Below are positions 16,590-24,785 of a DNA stretch of 64,000 bases, piece by piece; position 1 is the stretch's first letter; every line of letters begins with the position of its first letter. The notes under the pieces are model-generated. The model was given only the letters and a program-made list of their open reading frames with translations, was not told the origin of the DNA and did not search any database. The translations under genes and the position numbers were made by a program. Source of the stretch: Pseudomonas sp. NBRC 111124 (GTDB taxonomy: Bacteria > Pseudomonadota > Gammaproteobacteria > Pseudomonadales > Pseudomonadaceae); NCBI RefSeq assembly GCF_001320245.1, contig NZ_BCBA01000013.1, forward strand, positions 124,001 to 188,000, read 5' to 3'.

Positions 16590-19307
16590 ATGTCCACAAA
16601 CAATGTCAACGCCCTCGGCGTGCAATACGTGCGCGATCATCTGGGCAATGTCCCACGCCCGGACCGCGAAGCCAATCGACTGATCCGCCAATGGCTCGCA
16701 CCGCGCGGCATCGATATGGACCCTGAGCAGATCGAGGTGGTCACGCTGCACTACCGCAGCGATGGCCCAGGTGGCCACCTGGCCACCGTCGTCCAGCGAC
16801 AAAGTCTGACCCAGGCGCTGCTGGGCAACTGGCAGGGTGAATCGAACAACGACCTGTTCGGGGGACTGTTCGCAGCCCCCTGGGCAGGCACCCTGCCCAA
16901 TGGTCCGATACGCTTGGTCGAGGCCCTGCCAGCGCTTGGGTTCAACCACTACGGCGCTGATTACCACGTGTTCAACGGTTTGTTCCGGCGCAGCGAACCG
17001 GCCCGCTATGACGCCTCCACGCACTTGCCAATCGCTGCCGAGGCCTTTCAGCAGTTCATCGAGCAGCTGGACTTTCATGCCCCCTTCAAGGCCATGCTCG
17101 ACACTTACTGGCGCGAGCATCTGGCCAGCTACCGATTGTCTTGCAAGCTCAATTTCGTCGCTGCCTGCAACCTTCAAGTCGGGCAAGGCAGCCTCAGCGA
17201 TGCGGGGCGCAAACTGGCCTGGCGCGCCGCCAATCTGCTGCCACGTGGCCGGGGGGTGCGCCTGAGTACGTTGAATATCTACGGTTACGCAGCAACCGAC
17301 CTGCTGTACATCAACGACGCCAATACCGACCTGACCTTGCTGTATGCGCCGGGCAACAGCGCTCCCCTGCTGGAATTCGCCAGCGAAACGTTGCTCAAGG
17401 ATTGGGTCGGCCAACAGTGCAAAGATCCCGCCAAGCGCCGAGCACTGCGCCAGCATTTCCGGCTGGCCGATGGCCCTCAAGGGCTGGACTTCAGCGGCCT
17501 GGACACGGCGCTTGAGGGTTTGGGCGAATACCCCCGCAGCCATCGGCTACCGCCAGAGCACGGCTATTTCAACGATGATGGCGTGTGGTCGCCACGCGTC
17601 TATGTGAATTATCGCCCAAACACGTACAACCCCAGAATATCCGGCGACCTGTTCCAGGCATTGGCCGAACGGCAGCGCCAACGCAGCCATGACGATGCCG
17701 ACTTCATCATCACGCCCGACAGCGAAGTCACCAAGGCGCGCTGGCGCAGCTACCTGGCTACCACGCTCAACCTGGTAGCGCCGATTAGCCTGGTAGTGCC
17801 TGGCCTGGCACCGCTGCTCGCGCTCGGCGGCATTGCCCAGCTCGGTTTCGGGCTGGACCAGGCAATCAACGGCAAACACCTGCAAGACCAGCAGGAAGGT
17901 GTCGCCAACATCACCTGGGGCCTGCTCAACGCTGCCCCCGTGATCGTGCACGGCGCGCTCAGACGCCGCGTGCTGTTCGAAGCCAAGAACGACCGTTTCG
18001 TACCGCCCAGCCGCCTCAACGACCAGATCGGCTATCCGTTGAGCCCGCTGATGGCACCGCACCTGCCGGACATCGACGTCGCGCCCTACTTCCACATCCA
18101 TGACCCGGTTGCGCCATTGCCCGACGGCGATCAAGCCATTGCCAACTCGGTCATCCGTGTACCGCGTTATGACGGCAGCCCCGACACGCTCGATTCACGC
18201 ATCGATAGTTACAACGCTCGCGTCATCTATGACATGGCTGAAGACGTTTTCATTGAGGAAAATGCGCTCAATGATATTGAGCCAGTACGCTACGTTGCTC
18301 GCCCGAACAGCGGCAACCTTCATCCGCTGGAGGCGCCACGAGCGGTAACCGATGCCATGCGCATCCGCAGTTTGCGCGCGCTGGGCGTCGACCTACCATT
18401 ACCTGTTGAAATGCCCGGCGTAGCGCCGGGAAGCACACCGATCCCAAAGCGGCTCAATTGCCTGTGGGTCGGTGACAAGATCATCACCCAGCCCTTGCTC
18501 GACAACCTGGCTAGCAATGCCGCCCGCCTGGGTGACAGCGCGTATAGCATGCGGCTGTTCCTTTCCAACGTTTCACCCACCGCCTATGAAGCAAACCTGC
18601 GCCTGCTGACCGAACAGGCTCCCGGCTTGCAGGTACTGCCGCTCGAGCAGCAGCCCTTCTTCAGGGCATTCCGGCAGAGCCCCTACCATGCGCAATACCA
18701 GGCAGCGCTCGACGGCAACGGCGGTGTTGCCAGCAACTACGCCTCGGCGGCGGATGTGCTGCGTTACCCCATGTTGCACCACGAGGGTGGCCTGTATATG
18801 GATGTGGACGACTCGCTGCTGGCACACACCGAGCCAGGCGAACACATCGATCAGGTGCCATTGCTCGCCACGGCAGACGGCCTGCTGCTGGCGCCCCCCA
18901 TGTCCAATGAAAAGCTGGGCATGAACTGCCTGTACAACACCAGCCAGATCGGTAGCCACCCCGGCAACCCGACCCTGCTGGCGATTTCCGAGGAAATGCG
19001 CACTCGCTACCTGGCCAACCCGGACTTTTACGACCACAGGCCGACGCTGCGTGAAGACCCACAAGGCTTCTATCGCTATGCCAACCGCCTCAGTCATCTC
19101 ACCGGGCCGGCGCTGGTCACCGCTGTGGTCGATCAGCGCCTGCCGGCCCTGCGCACCTTGCGCCAGATCATGAACCTCTATGCCATGCCACGCATGAACG
19201 CATGGCAATTCGTCGACCTGGAGCACTATCAGGCGGTGCTGCGTGAACTGCTACCGCTCAACCGCTTCGCCAAGGTCGGCGGCTTCCATTCCTGGGCGCG
19301 TCCCTGA
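16590..19307 (+). CDS. Dermonecrotic-toxin-like N-terminus plus large-clostridial-toxin-type glycosyltransferase (GT44-like), copy B
   Basis: A 905-residue paralogue of the preceding gene, similar end to end (for example NVPRPDREANRLIRQWL against YLPRPDRYAREAILEWA). The catalytic set is intact: tryptophan 626 in CLWVGDKII, Asp722 and Arg725 in SAADVLRY, and DxD at 738-740 in GGLYMDVDDSLL. The 16-residue spacing is the same as in copy A and TcdB. The histidine before the tryptophan of copy A (FHIW) is cysteine here (NCLW). An ATG at 16581 is also in frame, but 16590 has AGGA at a better distance. It ends 11 bases before a bidirectional terminator; no immunity-like ORF follows. Host target unknown. 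Confidence 0.82.
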   Translation: MSTNNVNALGVQYVRDHLGNVPRPDREANRLIRQWLAPRGIDMDPEQIEVVTLHYRSDGPGGHLATVVQRQSLTQALLGNWQGESNNDLFGGLFAAPWAGTLPNGPIRLVEALPALGFNHYGADYHVFNGLFRRSEPARYDASTHLPIAAEAFQQFIEQLDFHAPFKAMLDTYWREHLASYRLSCKLNFVAACNLQVGQGSLSDAGRKLAWRAANLLPRGRGVRLSTLNIYGYAATDLLYINDANTDLTLLYAPGNSAPLLEFASETLLKDWVGQQCKDPAKRRALRQHFRLADGPQGLDFSGLDTALEGLGEYPRSHRLPPEHGYFNDDGVWSPRVYVNYRPNTYNPRISGDLFQALAERQRQRSHDDADFIITPDSEVTKARWRSYLATTLNLVAPISLVVPGLAPLLALGGIAQLGFGLDQAINGKHLQDQQEGVANITWGLLNAAPVIVHGALRRRVLFEAKNDRFVPPSRLNDQIGYPLSPLMAPHLPDIDVAPYFHIHDPVAPLPDGDQAIANSVIRVPRYDGSPDTLDSRIDSYNARVIYDMAEDVFIEENALNDIEPVRYVARPNSGNLHPLEAPRAVTDAMRIRSLRALGVDLPLPVEMPGVAPGSTPIPKRLNCLWVGDKIITQPLLDNLASNAARLGDSAYSMRLFLSNVSPTAYEANLRLLTEQAPGLQVLPLEQQPFFRAFRQSPYHAQYQAALDGNGGVASNYASAADVLRYPMLHHEGGLYMDVDDSLLAHTEPGEHIDQVPLLATADGLLLAPPMSNEKLGMNCLYNTSQIGSHPGNPTLLAISEEMRTRYLANPDFYDHRPTLREDPQGFYRYANRLSHLTGPALVTAVVDQRLPALRTLRQIMNLYAMPRMNAWQFVDLEHYQAVLRELLPLNRFAKVGGFHSWARP

Positions 19308-19318
19308 AACGGTCAAGA

Positions 19319-19343
19319 AAAAGGCGACCCGAGGTCGCCTTTT
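19319..19343. terminator. Bidirectional intrinsic terminator between the GT44-like pair and the chemotaxis operon
   Basis: Perfect stem GGCGACC / GGTCGCC (19323-19329 with 19333-19339), three-base loop, with AAAA on the left and TTTT on the right. It can end plus-strand transcription of the toxin genes and minus-strand transcription leaving the DUF2802 gene. Confidence 0.85.
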
Positions 19344-19349
19344 CTGCCA

Positions 19350-19745
19350 TCACTCGCTGCGATGCAACTTGCTCATCAACTCGGCCTCAGCCTGGGTCAG
19401 GCCGCAGGTTTCGGTGAGCTCCGCCACACTCGCGCCCATGCCCACCAGTTTGGCGGCCTGGGTGAAGGTCACGCTGTGGGGGTCGCGCTGCTCCAGTTGC
19501 TGGAGCTTTTCCGGCAGCGGCGCTACGGTCGCGCGCAGCTCATGGAGAGCTTCACCCATGCGCACGGTACCGTTCTGGTAGTCGTCCAGGCGCTTGGCCA
19601 GGTCCTTGATGCGCTGGTCGCGCAGGGCATCGCCCACGGCCTGCTGCGCCGCCAGTTCACGCTGGCGCTTGCTGTAGTTGAGGAAGAACCACAGGCTCAA
19701 GGCCCACAGCAGCGCCAGGAAGATTACCGCCACCTCGAAAATCAA
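19350..19745 (-). CDS. DUF2802 domain protein, last gene of the chemotaxis operon
   Basis: A 131-residue protein with one N-terminal membrane helix (FEVAVIFLALLWALSLWFFL), a coiled-coil-like segment (about residues 27-90, rich in Q, R, L and E) and a C-terminal small helical domain (FTQAAKLVGMGASVAELTETCGLTQAEAELMSKL). This is the DUF2802 pattern; the gene regularly follows cheW in Pseudomonas flagellar clusters. It begins one base before the cheW stop region. The function is not established; a link to polar chemotaxis arrays is inference from context. Confidence 0.85.
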   Translation of the reverse strand: MIFEVAVIFLALLWALSLWFFLNYSKRQRELAAQQAVGDALRDQRIKDLAKRLDDYQNGTVRMGEALHELRATVAPLPEKLQQLEQRDPHSVTFTQAAKLVGMGASVAELTETCGLTQAEAELMSKLHRSE

Positions 19746-19746
19746 C

Positions 19747-20226
19747 TCAGATGTTCTCCAGCTCGGACCACTCTTCCTCGGTCATCATCTTGTCCAGCTC
19801 GACCAGGATCAGCAGCTCGCCGTTCTTGTTGCACACGCCCTGGATGAACTTGGCCGACTCTTCATTACCCACGTTCGGCGCGGTTTCGATTTCCGACTGA
19901 CGCAGGTACACCACCTCGGCAACGCTGTCGACCAGGATGCCGACCACTTGCTTGTCCGCTTCGATGATGACGATGCGGGTGTTGTCGGTCACGTCCGACG
20001 GCATCAGGCCGAAACGCTGGCGGGTGTCGATCACCGTCACCACATTGCCGCGCAGGTTGATAATGCCGAGCACATAGCTGGGCGCACCCGGCACCGGCGC
20101 GATCTCGGTGTAGCGCAGCACTTCCTGCACCTGCATGACGTTGATGCCGTAGGACTCGTTGTCCAGACGGAAGGTTACCCATTGCAGGATTGGATCTTCA
20201 GAACCTTGCGCAGACGACTTTTTCAT
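19747..20226 (-). CDS. cheW: Chemotaxis coupling protein CheW
   Basis: A 159-residue scaffold protein linking chemoreceptors to CheA. The whole length is one CheW domain: WVTFRLDNESYGINVMQVQEVLRY, then PGAPSYVLGIINLRGNVVTVIDTRQRFGL and a C-terminal VGILVDSVAEVVYLRQSEIE. The conserved glycine-asparagine-arginine region of the receptor-binding surface (INLRGNVV) is intact. It is located between the ParP-like gene and the DUF2802 gene. Confidence 0.96.
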   Translation of the reverse strand: MKKSSAQGSEDPILQWVTFRLDNESYGINVMQVQEVLRYTEIAPVPGAPSYVLGIINLRGNVVTVIDTRQRFGLMPSDVTDNTRIVIIEADKQVVGILVDSVAEVVYLRQSEIETAPNVGNEESAKFIQGVCNKNGELLILVELDKMMTEEEWSELENI

Positions 20227-20269
20227 TCCCCTAGCCCTCTAAATCCGCTGTTGGCGGTTGTGTTCGGTG

Positions 20270-21151
20270 TTATTTCTGTTTGGCATGCAACTGCTTGACC
20301 GCACCGCTGGCGATCAGCTCGGCCAGTTCGGCGACGTCGAGCAGTGCACACATGTGTTCGATGACCGTGCCGGCCAACCAGGGGCGCTGGCCACGCTGGC
20401 TGCGCCATTTGATCTCGGCCGGGTCCAGGCGCAGCGAACGGCTGACCTGATGCACGGCCAGGCCCCATTCGTAGCCCTGCACGGAAATCACGTAATTCAG
20501 GCCCTGGCGAAAATCATCGCGGTAGCGGTCGGGCATGACCCAGCGCGCGGTGTCCAGCACCTTGAGGTTGCCGGCCTGGCACGTGAGGATGCCAAGGAAC
20601 CAGTCCGGCTGGCCGAACAGCGGCGTCAGCTCCTGGCCCTCCAGGCTATAGATCGAGCCCAGGCAGACCAACGGTACCGCCAGGGTCAACCCGGCAACGT
20701 CGAACAGCAGGCACTCGAACGGCTCGGCCGCCCAGGCCGGGCGGCCATCGTCACTGGCCGGCGGGACCGGCGTGTCCGCCATGCCTGCCGCTGGCAGGTG
20801 CACGTCCACCAACGGTGCAACCGGCTCCGAAGCCTGCACCTCAGTGAGTACCGGGATGCTGGCTTCAGCCACCACTGCAGTCTCGACCACCGCCACCACC
20901 GGTTCCTCGACCGGGAGCACGCCTGGCAGCACCTGCAACTGCGGTTCGGCAAACGGCTTGGCCGCAGGCGTCGGCTGGCGGGCATCATGCGCCTGCTCCT
21001 CGCGCACGGCGGCGGCGAATTCGTCGCTAGTCGGGGCTTCGACCGGTGCGGGCAGGTCCAGGATATCTTCAGCCTCGGTGGCCTCCTGCAACAGCCCGTC
21101 GAGGTAGGACTGCAAGGCCAGTTGCGGCTTGGTACCGACAGGCCGGCTCAT
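20270..21151 (-). CDS. parP: CheW-domain array protein, ParP-like
   Basis: A 293-residue protein. Residues 1-150 or so form an acidic, proline- and alanine-rich linker. The C-terminal 140 residues are a CheW-like domain (FECLLFDVAGLTLAVPLVCL, then PDWFLGILTCQAGNLKVLDT, then YVISVQGYEWGLAVHQVSRSL). In Vibrio and Pseudomonas, ParP tethers CheA signalling arrays and binds the ATPase ParC. It overlaps the ParC-like gene by four bases, which supports this pairing. The symbol is by family and context, not tested here. Confidence 0.82.
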   Translation of the reverse strand: MSRPVGTKPQLALQSYLDGLLQEATEAEDILDLPAPVEAPTSDEFAAAVREEQAHDARQPTPAAKPFAEPQLQVLPGVLPVEEPVVAVVETAVVAEASIPVLTEVQASEPVAPLVDVHLPAAGMADTPVPPASDDGRPAWAAEPFECLLFDVAGLTLAVPLVCLGSIYSLEGQELTPLFGQPDWFLGILTCQAGNLKVLDTARWVMPDRYRDDFRQGLNYVISVQGYEWGLAVHQVSRSLRLDPAEIKWRSQRGQRPWLAGTVIEHMCALLDVAELAELIASGAVKQLHAKQK

Positions 21152-21939
21152 GAAACCACCTGCGCGGCCGGCTTGTAGGTAAGCATATGCTTGAGCAGCG
21201 CACGGTAGGCGATCACCCCGCGGCTCTTGCCGTCGAACTGCGACGGCGTGACGCCATTGCGACTGGCATCACGCAAGCGGGTATCGACCGGGATGTAGCC
21301 CTGCCACACCTGCTGTTCGTACGTATCGCGCAGCACCTTCAGCGTGCCCAGCGACGCCTGGGTGCGGCGGTCGAACAGGGTCGGCACGATCTGGTAAGGC
21401 AGCGCCTGCTTGCGCGAGCGGTTGATCATGGCCAAGGTGCCGATCATGCGCTCCAGGCCTTTCACCGCAAGGAATTCGGTCTGCACCGGGATCACCAGCT
21501 GCTGGCTGGCGGCCAGGGCGTTGACCATCAGCACACCCAGCAAGGGCGGGCTGTCGATCAGGGCAAAATCGAAATCCTGCCACAGCTGCGCCAGACTCTT
21601 GGCGATCACCAGGCCCAAACCACTCTGCCCCGGCGACTGGCGCTCCAGCACGGCCAAGGCGGTGCTCGACGGCAGCAACGAGATGCGCTCATCGCTGGTC
21701 GGCAGCAACAACTGCCCCGGCAGGCCCTCGGGCACGCTGCCCTTGTGCAGGAACAGGTCGTAGCAGCTGTGCTCCAGGGCGTCCGGGTTGTGCCCGAAAT
21801 AGCTGGTCATCGAGCCATGCGGGTCGAGGTCGACGACGACCACGCGCTTGCCCGCCTCGGCCAGCAGGCCGGCCAGGGCGATGGTGGTCGTGGTCTTGCC
21901 CACGCCCCCTTTTTGATTGGCTACTGCCCAGACTCTCAT
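21148..21939 (-). CDS. parC: ParA-type ATPase of the chemotaxis cluster, ParC-like
   Basis: A 263-residue MinD/ParA ATPase. The deviant Walker A motif is NQKGGVGKTTTTIALAG; DLDPHGSMTSYFG and LIDSPPLLGVLMVNAL supply the switch and Walker B regions. In the known system this ATPase localises chemotaxis arrays to the cell pole. It is not the chromosome-partition ParA, because no ParB follows; instead the next gene is the CheW-domain partner. Confidence 0.88.
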   Translation of the reverse strand: MRVWAVANQKGGVGKTTTTIALAGLLAEAGKRVVVVDLDPHGSMTSYFGHNPDALEHSCYDLFLHKGSVPEGLPGQLLLPTSDERISLLPSSTALAVLERQSPGQSGLGLVIAKSLAQLWQDFDFALIDSPPLLGVLMVNALAASQQLVIPVQTEFLAVKGLERMIGTLAMINRSRKQALPYQIVPTLFDRRTQASLGTLKVLRDTYEQQVWQGYIPVDTRLRDASRNGVTPSQFDGKSRGVIAYRALLKHMLTYKPAAQVVS

Positions 21940-22006
21940 AGGACAACTCTTGTCTCATTGGTGCCGCCGGCTCCCACAGGGCATGCGGTGACGGAGAATT
22001 GACGGC

Positions 22007-22864
22007 TCACGGGGCCGTCGTCGCTGCAGGGGCTGGCGGTGCACTTTGTGTGCCAGCACGGCGCAGCGCTGCATCCGCCGTGGCATTGGCGCTGCCCGAG
22101 CCGGTCAGGCTGCGGCGCACTTCAAGGTTGCGGGAAATCACCAGTACCACCCGCCGATTGCGTGCGCGCCCTTCGGCCGTGTCATTGCTGGCGACCGGCT
22201 GGTATTCGCCATAGCCCACCGAGGCCATGCGCGCCGGGTTGACCCCTTCCATGGCCAGCAGGCGCACGATGCTCGCCGCCCGAGACGCCGACAGCTCCCA
22301 GTTGGTCGGGTACTGCGCCGTACGGATCGGCAGGTTGTCGGTGAAGCCCTCGACGTGCACCGGGTTGGCGAACGGTTTGAGGATGCTGCCGACTTTCTCG
22401 ATGATCGCGAACGCCTTGTCACTGGGCATGGCATCGCCACTGCCGAACAGCAGCGACGAGTTGAGCTCGATCTCCACCCACAGTTCGTTGCCGCGCACGG
22501 TCATCTGGTCGGACTTGATCAGGTCGCCGAAGGCATCGCGCACGTCGTCGCTGATGGTCTTCAGCGGGTCGACGTTGGTCTGCGCCAGGCCCGCATCGGT
22601 CTGCTCGCTGTCCTTGATCAAGGGCTCTGCCGGTTTCACGCTGAGCGGCTGCTCATCGCCGATCGGGATCGGCTTCATGCTGCGCTCAGGGTCGTTGAAC
22701 ACCCCGAGCAGCGCTTGCGAGATGACCTTGTACTTGCCCTCGTTGATCGAGGAAATCGAATACATGACCACGAAAAAGGCGAACAGCAAGGTGATGAAGT
22801 CGGCGTACGACACCAGCCAGCGTTCGTGATTCTCGTGTTCCTCGGTATGACGGCGACGGCGCAT
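22007..22864 (-). CDS. motD: Flagellar motor stator protein MotD (MotB family)
   Basis: A 285-residue peptidoglycan-anchored stator subunit. After a basic N-terminus (MRRRRHTEEHENHERW) comes the single membrane helix SYADFITLLFAFFVVMYSIS, whose aspartate is the proton-binding residue. An OmpA-type domain follows (FANPVHVEGFTDNLPIRT, then NWELSASRAASIVRLLAMEGVNPARMASVGYGEYQPV). Pseudomonas has two stators, MotAB and MotCD; the position beside cheB and motC marks this as MotD. It is three bases downstream of motC. Confidence 0.95.
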   Translation of the reverse strand: MRRRRHTEEHENHERWLVSYADFITLLFAFFVVMYSISSINEGKYKVISQALLGVFNDPERSMKPIPIGDEQPLSVKPAEPLIKDSEQTDAGLAQTNVDPLKTISDDVRDAFGDLIKSDQMTVRGNELWVEIELNSSLLFGSGDAMPSDKAFAIIEKVGSILKPFANPVHVEGFTDNLPIRTAQYPTNWELSASRAASIVRLLAMEGVNPARMASVGYGEYQPVASNDTAEGRARNRRVVLVISRNLEVRRSLTGSGSANATADAALRRAGTQSAPPAPAATTAP

Positions 22865-22867
22865 GGC

Positions 22868-23608
22868 TTACTCCATGAAGCCTTGCAGCTTCAGCTCGAT
22901 CGAGCGCGGGTTCTCGCCCTCGGCAATCGACAGCAAGCCTTCGAGCAGCATCTCGCGGTAGCGCGACTGGCGCATGACGATGGCCTTGAGTTTGTTGGCA
23001 ATCGGCAGCAGGATCAGGTTGGCACTGGCCACGCCGTAGATGGTGGCGACGAAGGCCACGGCGATGCCGTTGCCCAGCTGCGACGGGTCGGCCAGGTTGC
23101 CCATCACATGGATCAGGCCCATGACCGCACCGATGATACCGATGGTTGGCGCATAGCCGCCCATGCTCTCGAACACCTTGGCCGCCTGGATATCGCGGCT
23201 TTCCTGGGTCAGGAAGTCGACTTCGAGGATGCTGCGGATCGATTCCGGCTCGGCGCCATCGACCAGCAGCTGCAGGCCTTTGCGGGCGTACGGGTCGGGT
23301 TCTGCATCGGCCACGCCTTCCAGGCCGAGCAGGCCTTCCTTGCGCGCCACCAGGCTCCAGTTGACCACCCGGTCGATACCGCCGGCCAGGTCGACCCGCG
23401 GCGGGAAGAAGATCCAGCGCAAGATCTGCAGCGCACGCTTGAAGGCCGGTAGCGGCGACTGCAGCAAGGCCGCCGCCAGGGTGCCGCCGAGCACGATCAG
23501 GCCGGCCGGGCCATTGAGCAAGGCACCGACGTGGCCGCCTTCGAGGAAGTTGCCGCCTACGATGGCGACGAACGCCAGGATCAGGCCTATCAGGCTAAGC
23601 ACATCCAT
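22868..23608 (-). CDS. motC: Flagellar motor stator protein MotC (MotA family)
   Basis: A 246-residue four-helix proton channel subunit. It begins [25 protein letters not shown], with the later helices in YAPTIGIIGAVMGLIHVMGNL and AVAFVATIYGVASANLILLPIANKL; the cytoplasmic loop contacts FliG. The start at 23608 shares one base with the cheB stop (TGATG), so it is preferred over the ATG nine bases upstream. Confidence 0.95.
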   Translation of the reverse strand: MDVLSLIGLILAFVAIVGGNFLEGGHVGALLNGPAGLIVLGGTLAAALLQSPLPAFKRALQILRWIFFPPRVDLAGGIDRVVNWSLVARKEGLLGLEGVADAEPDPYARKGLQLLVDGAEPESIRSILEVDFLTQESRDIQAAKVFESMGGYAPTIGIIGAVMGLIHVMGNLADPSQLGNGIAVAFVATIYGVASANLILLPIANKLKAIVMRQSRYREMLLEGLLSIAEGENPRSIELKLQGFME

Positions 23609-24738
23609 CAGACACAAGCCTCGACCAGGTGTTTGCCGATTTCATCCAGGCTGTACACCGCGTCGGCCAGGTTGGCTTTGACGATGGCCATGGGCATGCC
23701 GTAGATCACACAGCTGGCCTCATCCTGCGCCCATACGGTACTGCCGCCCTGCTTGAGCAGGCGCGCGCCTTCACGGCCATCGGCGCCCATCCCGGTGAGC
23801 ACCACCGACAGCACCTTGTCACCGTAGGACTTGGCCGCCGAGCCGAAGGTGATGTCCACACACGGCTTGTAGTTCAGGCGCTCGTCGCCCGGCAGAATCT
23901 TCACCGTGCCACGGCCGTCGATCATCATCTGCTTGCCGCCAGGGGCCAGCAGCGCCAGGCCCGGGCGCAGCATGTCGCCGTCCTCGGCTTCCTTGACGCT
24001 GATCTTGCACAGCTTGTCGAGGCGCTCGGCAAAGGCCTTGGTGAACGCTGCGGGCATGTGCTGGATCAGCACGATCGGCGCCGGGAAGTTGGCCGGCAAC
24101 TGGGTCAATACCCGCTGCAGGGCCACCGGGCCGCCGGTGGACGTACCAATCGCCACCAGCTTGTAAGGCTTGCGCTTGGGTGCCGGGGCATGTGCCGCAG
24201 CCGGTGCTGGCGCCGCCGCGCGAACAGGCGCGGCAGCACGGGCCGGCGCGGTGCTGGCCAGGCTGCTGGCCTGTGCGTGGCTGCTGGCCGGCGCTGGTGC
24301 GGTGACCGGCGCGTGGCTGGCGTAGCTGCCAAAACGGCGGTTGCTGCGCGAGAGGGTGTGTACCTTTTCGCACAGCAGCTGCTTGACCTTCTCCGGGTTG
24401 CGCGAGATGTCTTCGAAATTCTTCGGCAGGTAGTCCACCGCACCGGCATCCAGCGCGTCGAGGGTGACACGGGCGCCTTCATGGGTCAGCGAGGAGAACA
24501 TCAACACCGGCGTCGGGCAGCGCTGCATGATGTGCCGCACGGCGGTGATGCCATCCATCATGGGCATTTCGTAGTCCATGGTGATGACATCAGGTTTGAG
24601 CGCCAGTGCCTGGTCGATCGCTTCCTTGCCGTTGGTCGCGGTGCCGACCACCTGGATGGTCGGGTCCGCCGAGAGGATTTCCGAAACGCGGCGGCGGAAG
24701 AAACCGGAATCATCCACCACCAGGACCTTGACTGCCAT
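23608..24738 (-). CDS. cheB: Chemotaxis response regulator and protein-glutamate methylesterase CheB
   Basis: A 376-residue two-domain enzyme. The receiver domain spans about residues 1-120 ([12 protein letters not shown]; phosphorylated aspartate in [13 protein letters not shown]). An alanine-proline linker follows (about 140-185). The methylesterase domain has serine in [14 protein letters not shown], histidine in [17 protein letters not shown] and aspartate in [16 protein letters not shown]. It demethylates and deamidates receptor glutamates for adaptation. The start has GGAG five bases upstream, close to a strong hairpin at 24752-24780. Confidence 0.96.
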   Translation of the reverse strand: MAVKVLVVDDSGFFRRRVSEILSADPTIQVVGTATNGKEAIDQALALKPDVITMDYEMPMMDGITAVRHIMQRCPTPVLMFSSLTHEGARVTLDALDAGAVDYLPKNFEDISRNPEKVKQLLCEKVHTLSRSNRRFGSYASHAPVTAPAPASSHAQASSLASTAPARAAAPVRAAAPAPAAAHAPAPKRKPYKLVAIGTSTGGPVALQRVLTQLPANFPAPIVLIQHMPAAFTKAFAERLDKLCKISVKEAEDGDMLRPGLALLAPGGKQMMIDGRGTVKILPGDERLNYKPCVDITFGSAAKSYGDKVLSVVLTGMGADGREGARLLKQGGSTVWAQDEASCVIYGMPMAIVKANLADAVYSLDEIGKHLVEACV

Positions 24739-24751
24739 AAACACTCCATTA

Positions 24752-24780
24752 GGCGGCGCAACCCGCCAGGGTGCGCCGCC
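24752..24780 (-). other. Strong intercistronic hairpin between cheA and cheB
   Basis: GGCGGCGC/GCGCCGCC arms (24752-24759 with 24773-24780) are extended by an inner ACCC/GGGT stem around a four-base loop, with one bulged base. No T-tract follows, so it is not a typical terminator. It ends only about eight bases before the cheB ribosome-binding site (GGAG) and could act as an mRNA-processing or stability barrier. Confidence 0.7.
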
Positions 24781-24785
24781 GAAAA

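Noticed and set aside
13612..19307. Insecticidal Tc-complex (TcA/TcB/TcC) components
   Set aside because: No RHS repeats, SpvB-type N-terminus or pore-forming A-component features are visible; the resemblance is to the clostridial toxin glycosyltransferase domain only.
19308..19349. Possible immunity gene after the GT44-like pair
   Set aside because: Only a bidirectional terminator fits in the 42 bases before the DUF2802 gene, and the gap between the pair has no ORF of its own.
21148..21939. Chromosome-partition ParA
   Set aside because: No ParB or parS follows; the overlapping CheW-domain partner and chemotaxis context indicate the ParC array-localising ATPase.
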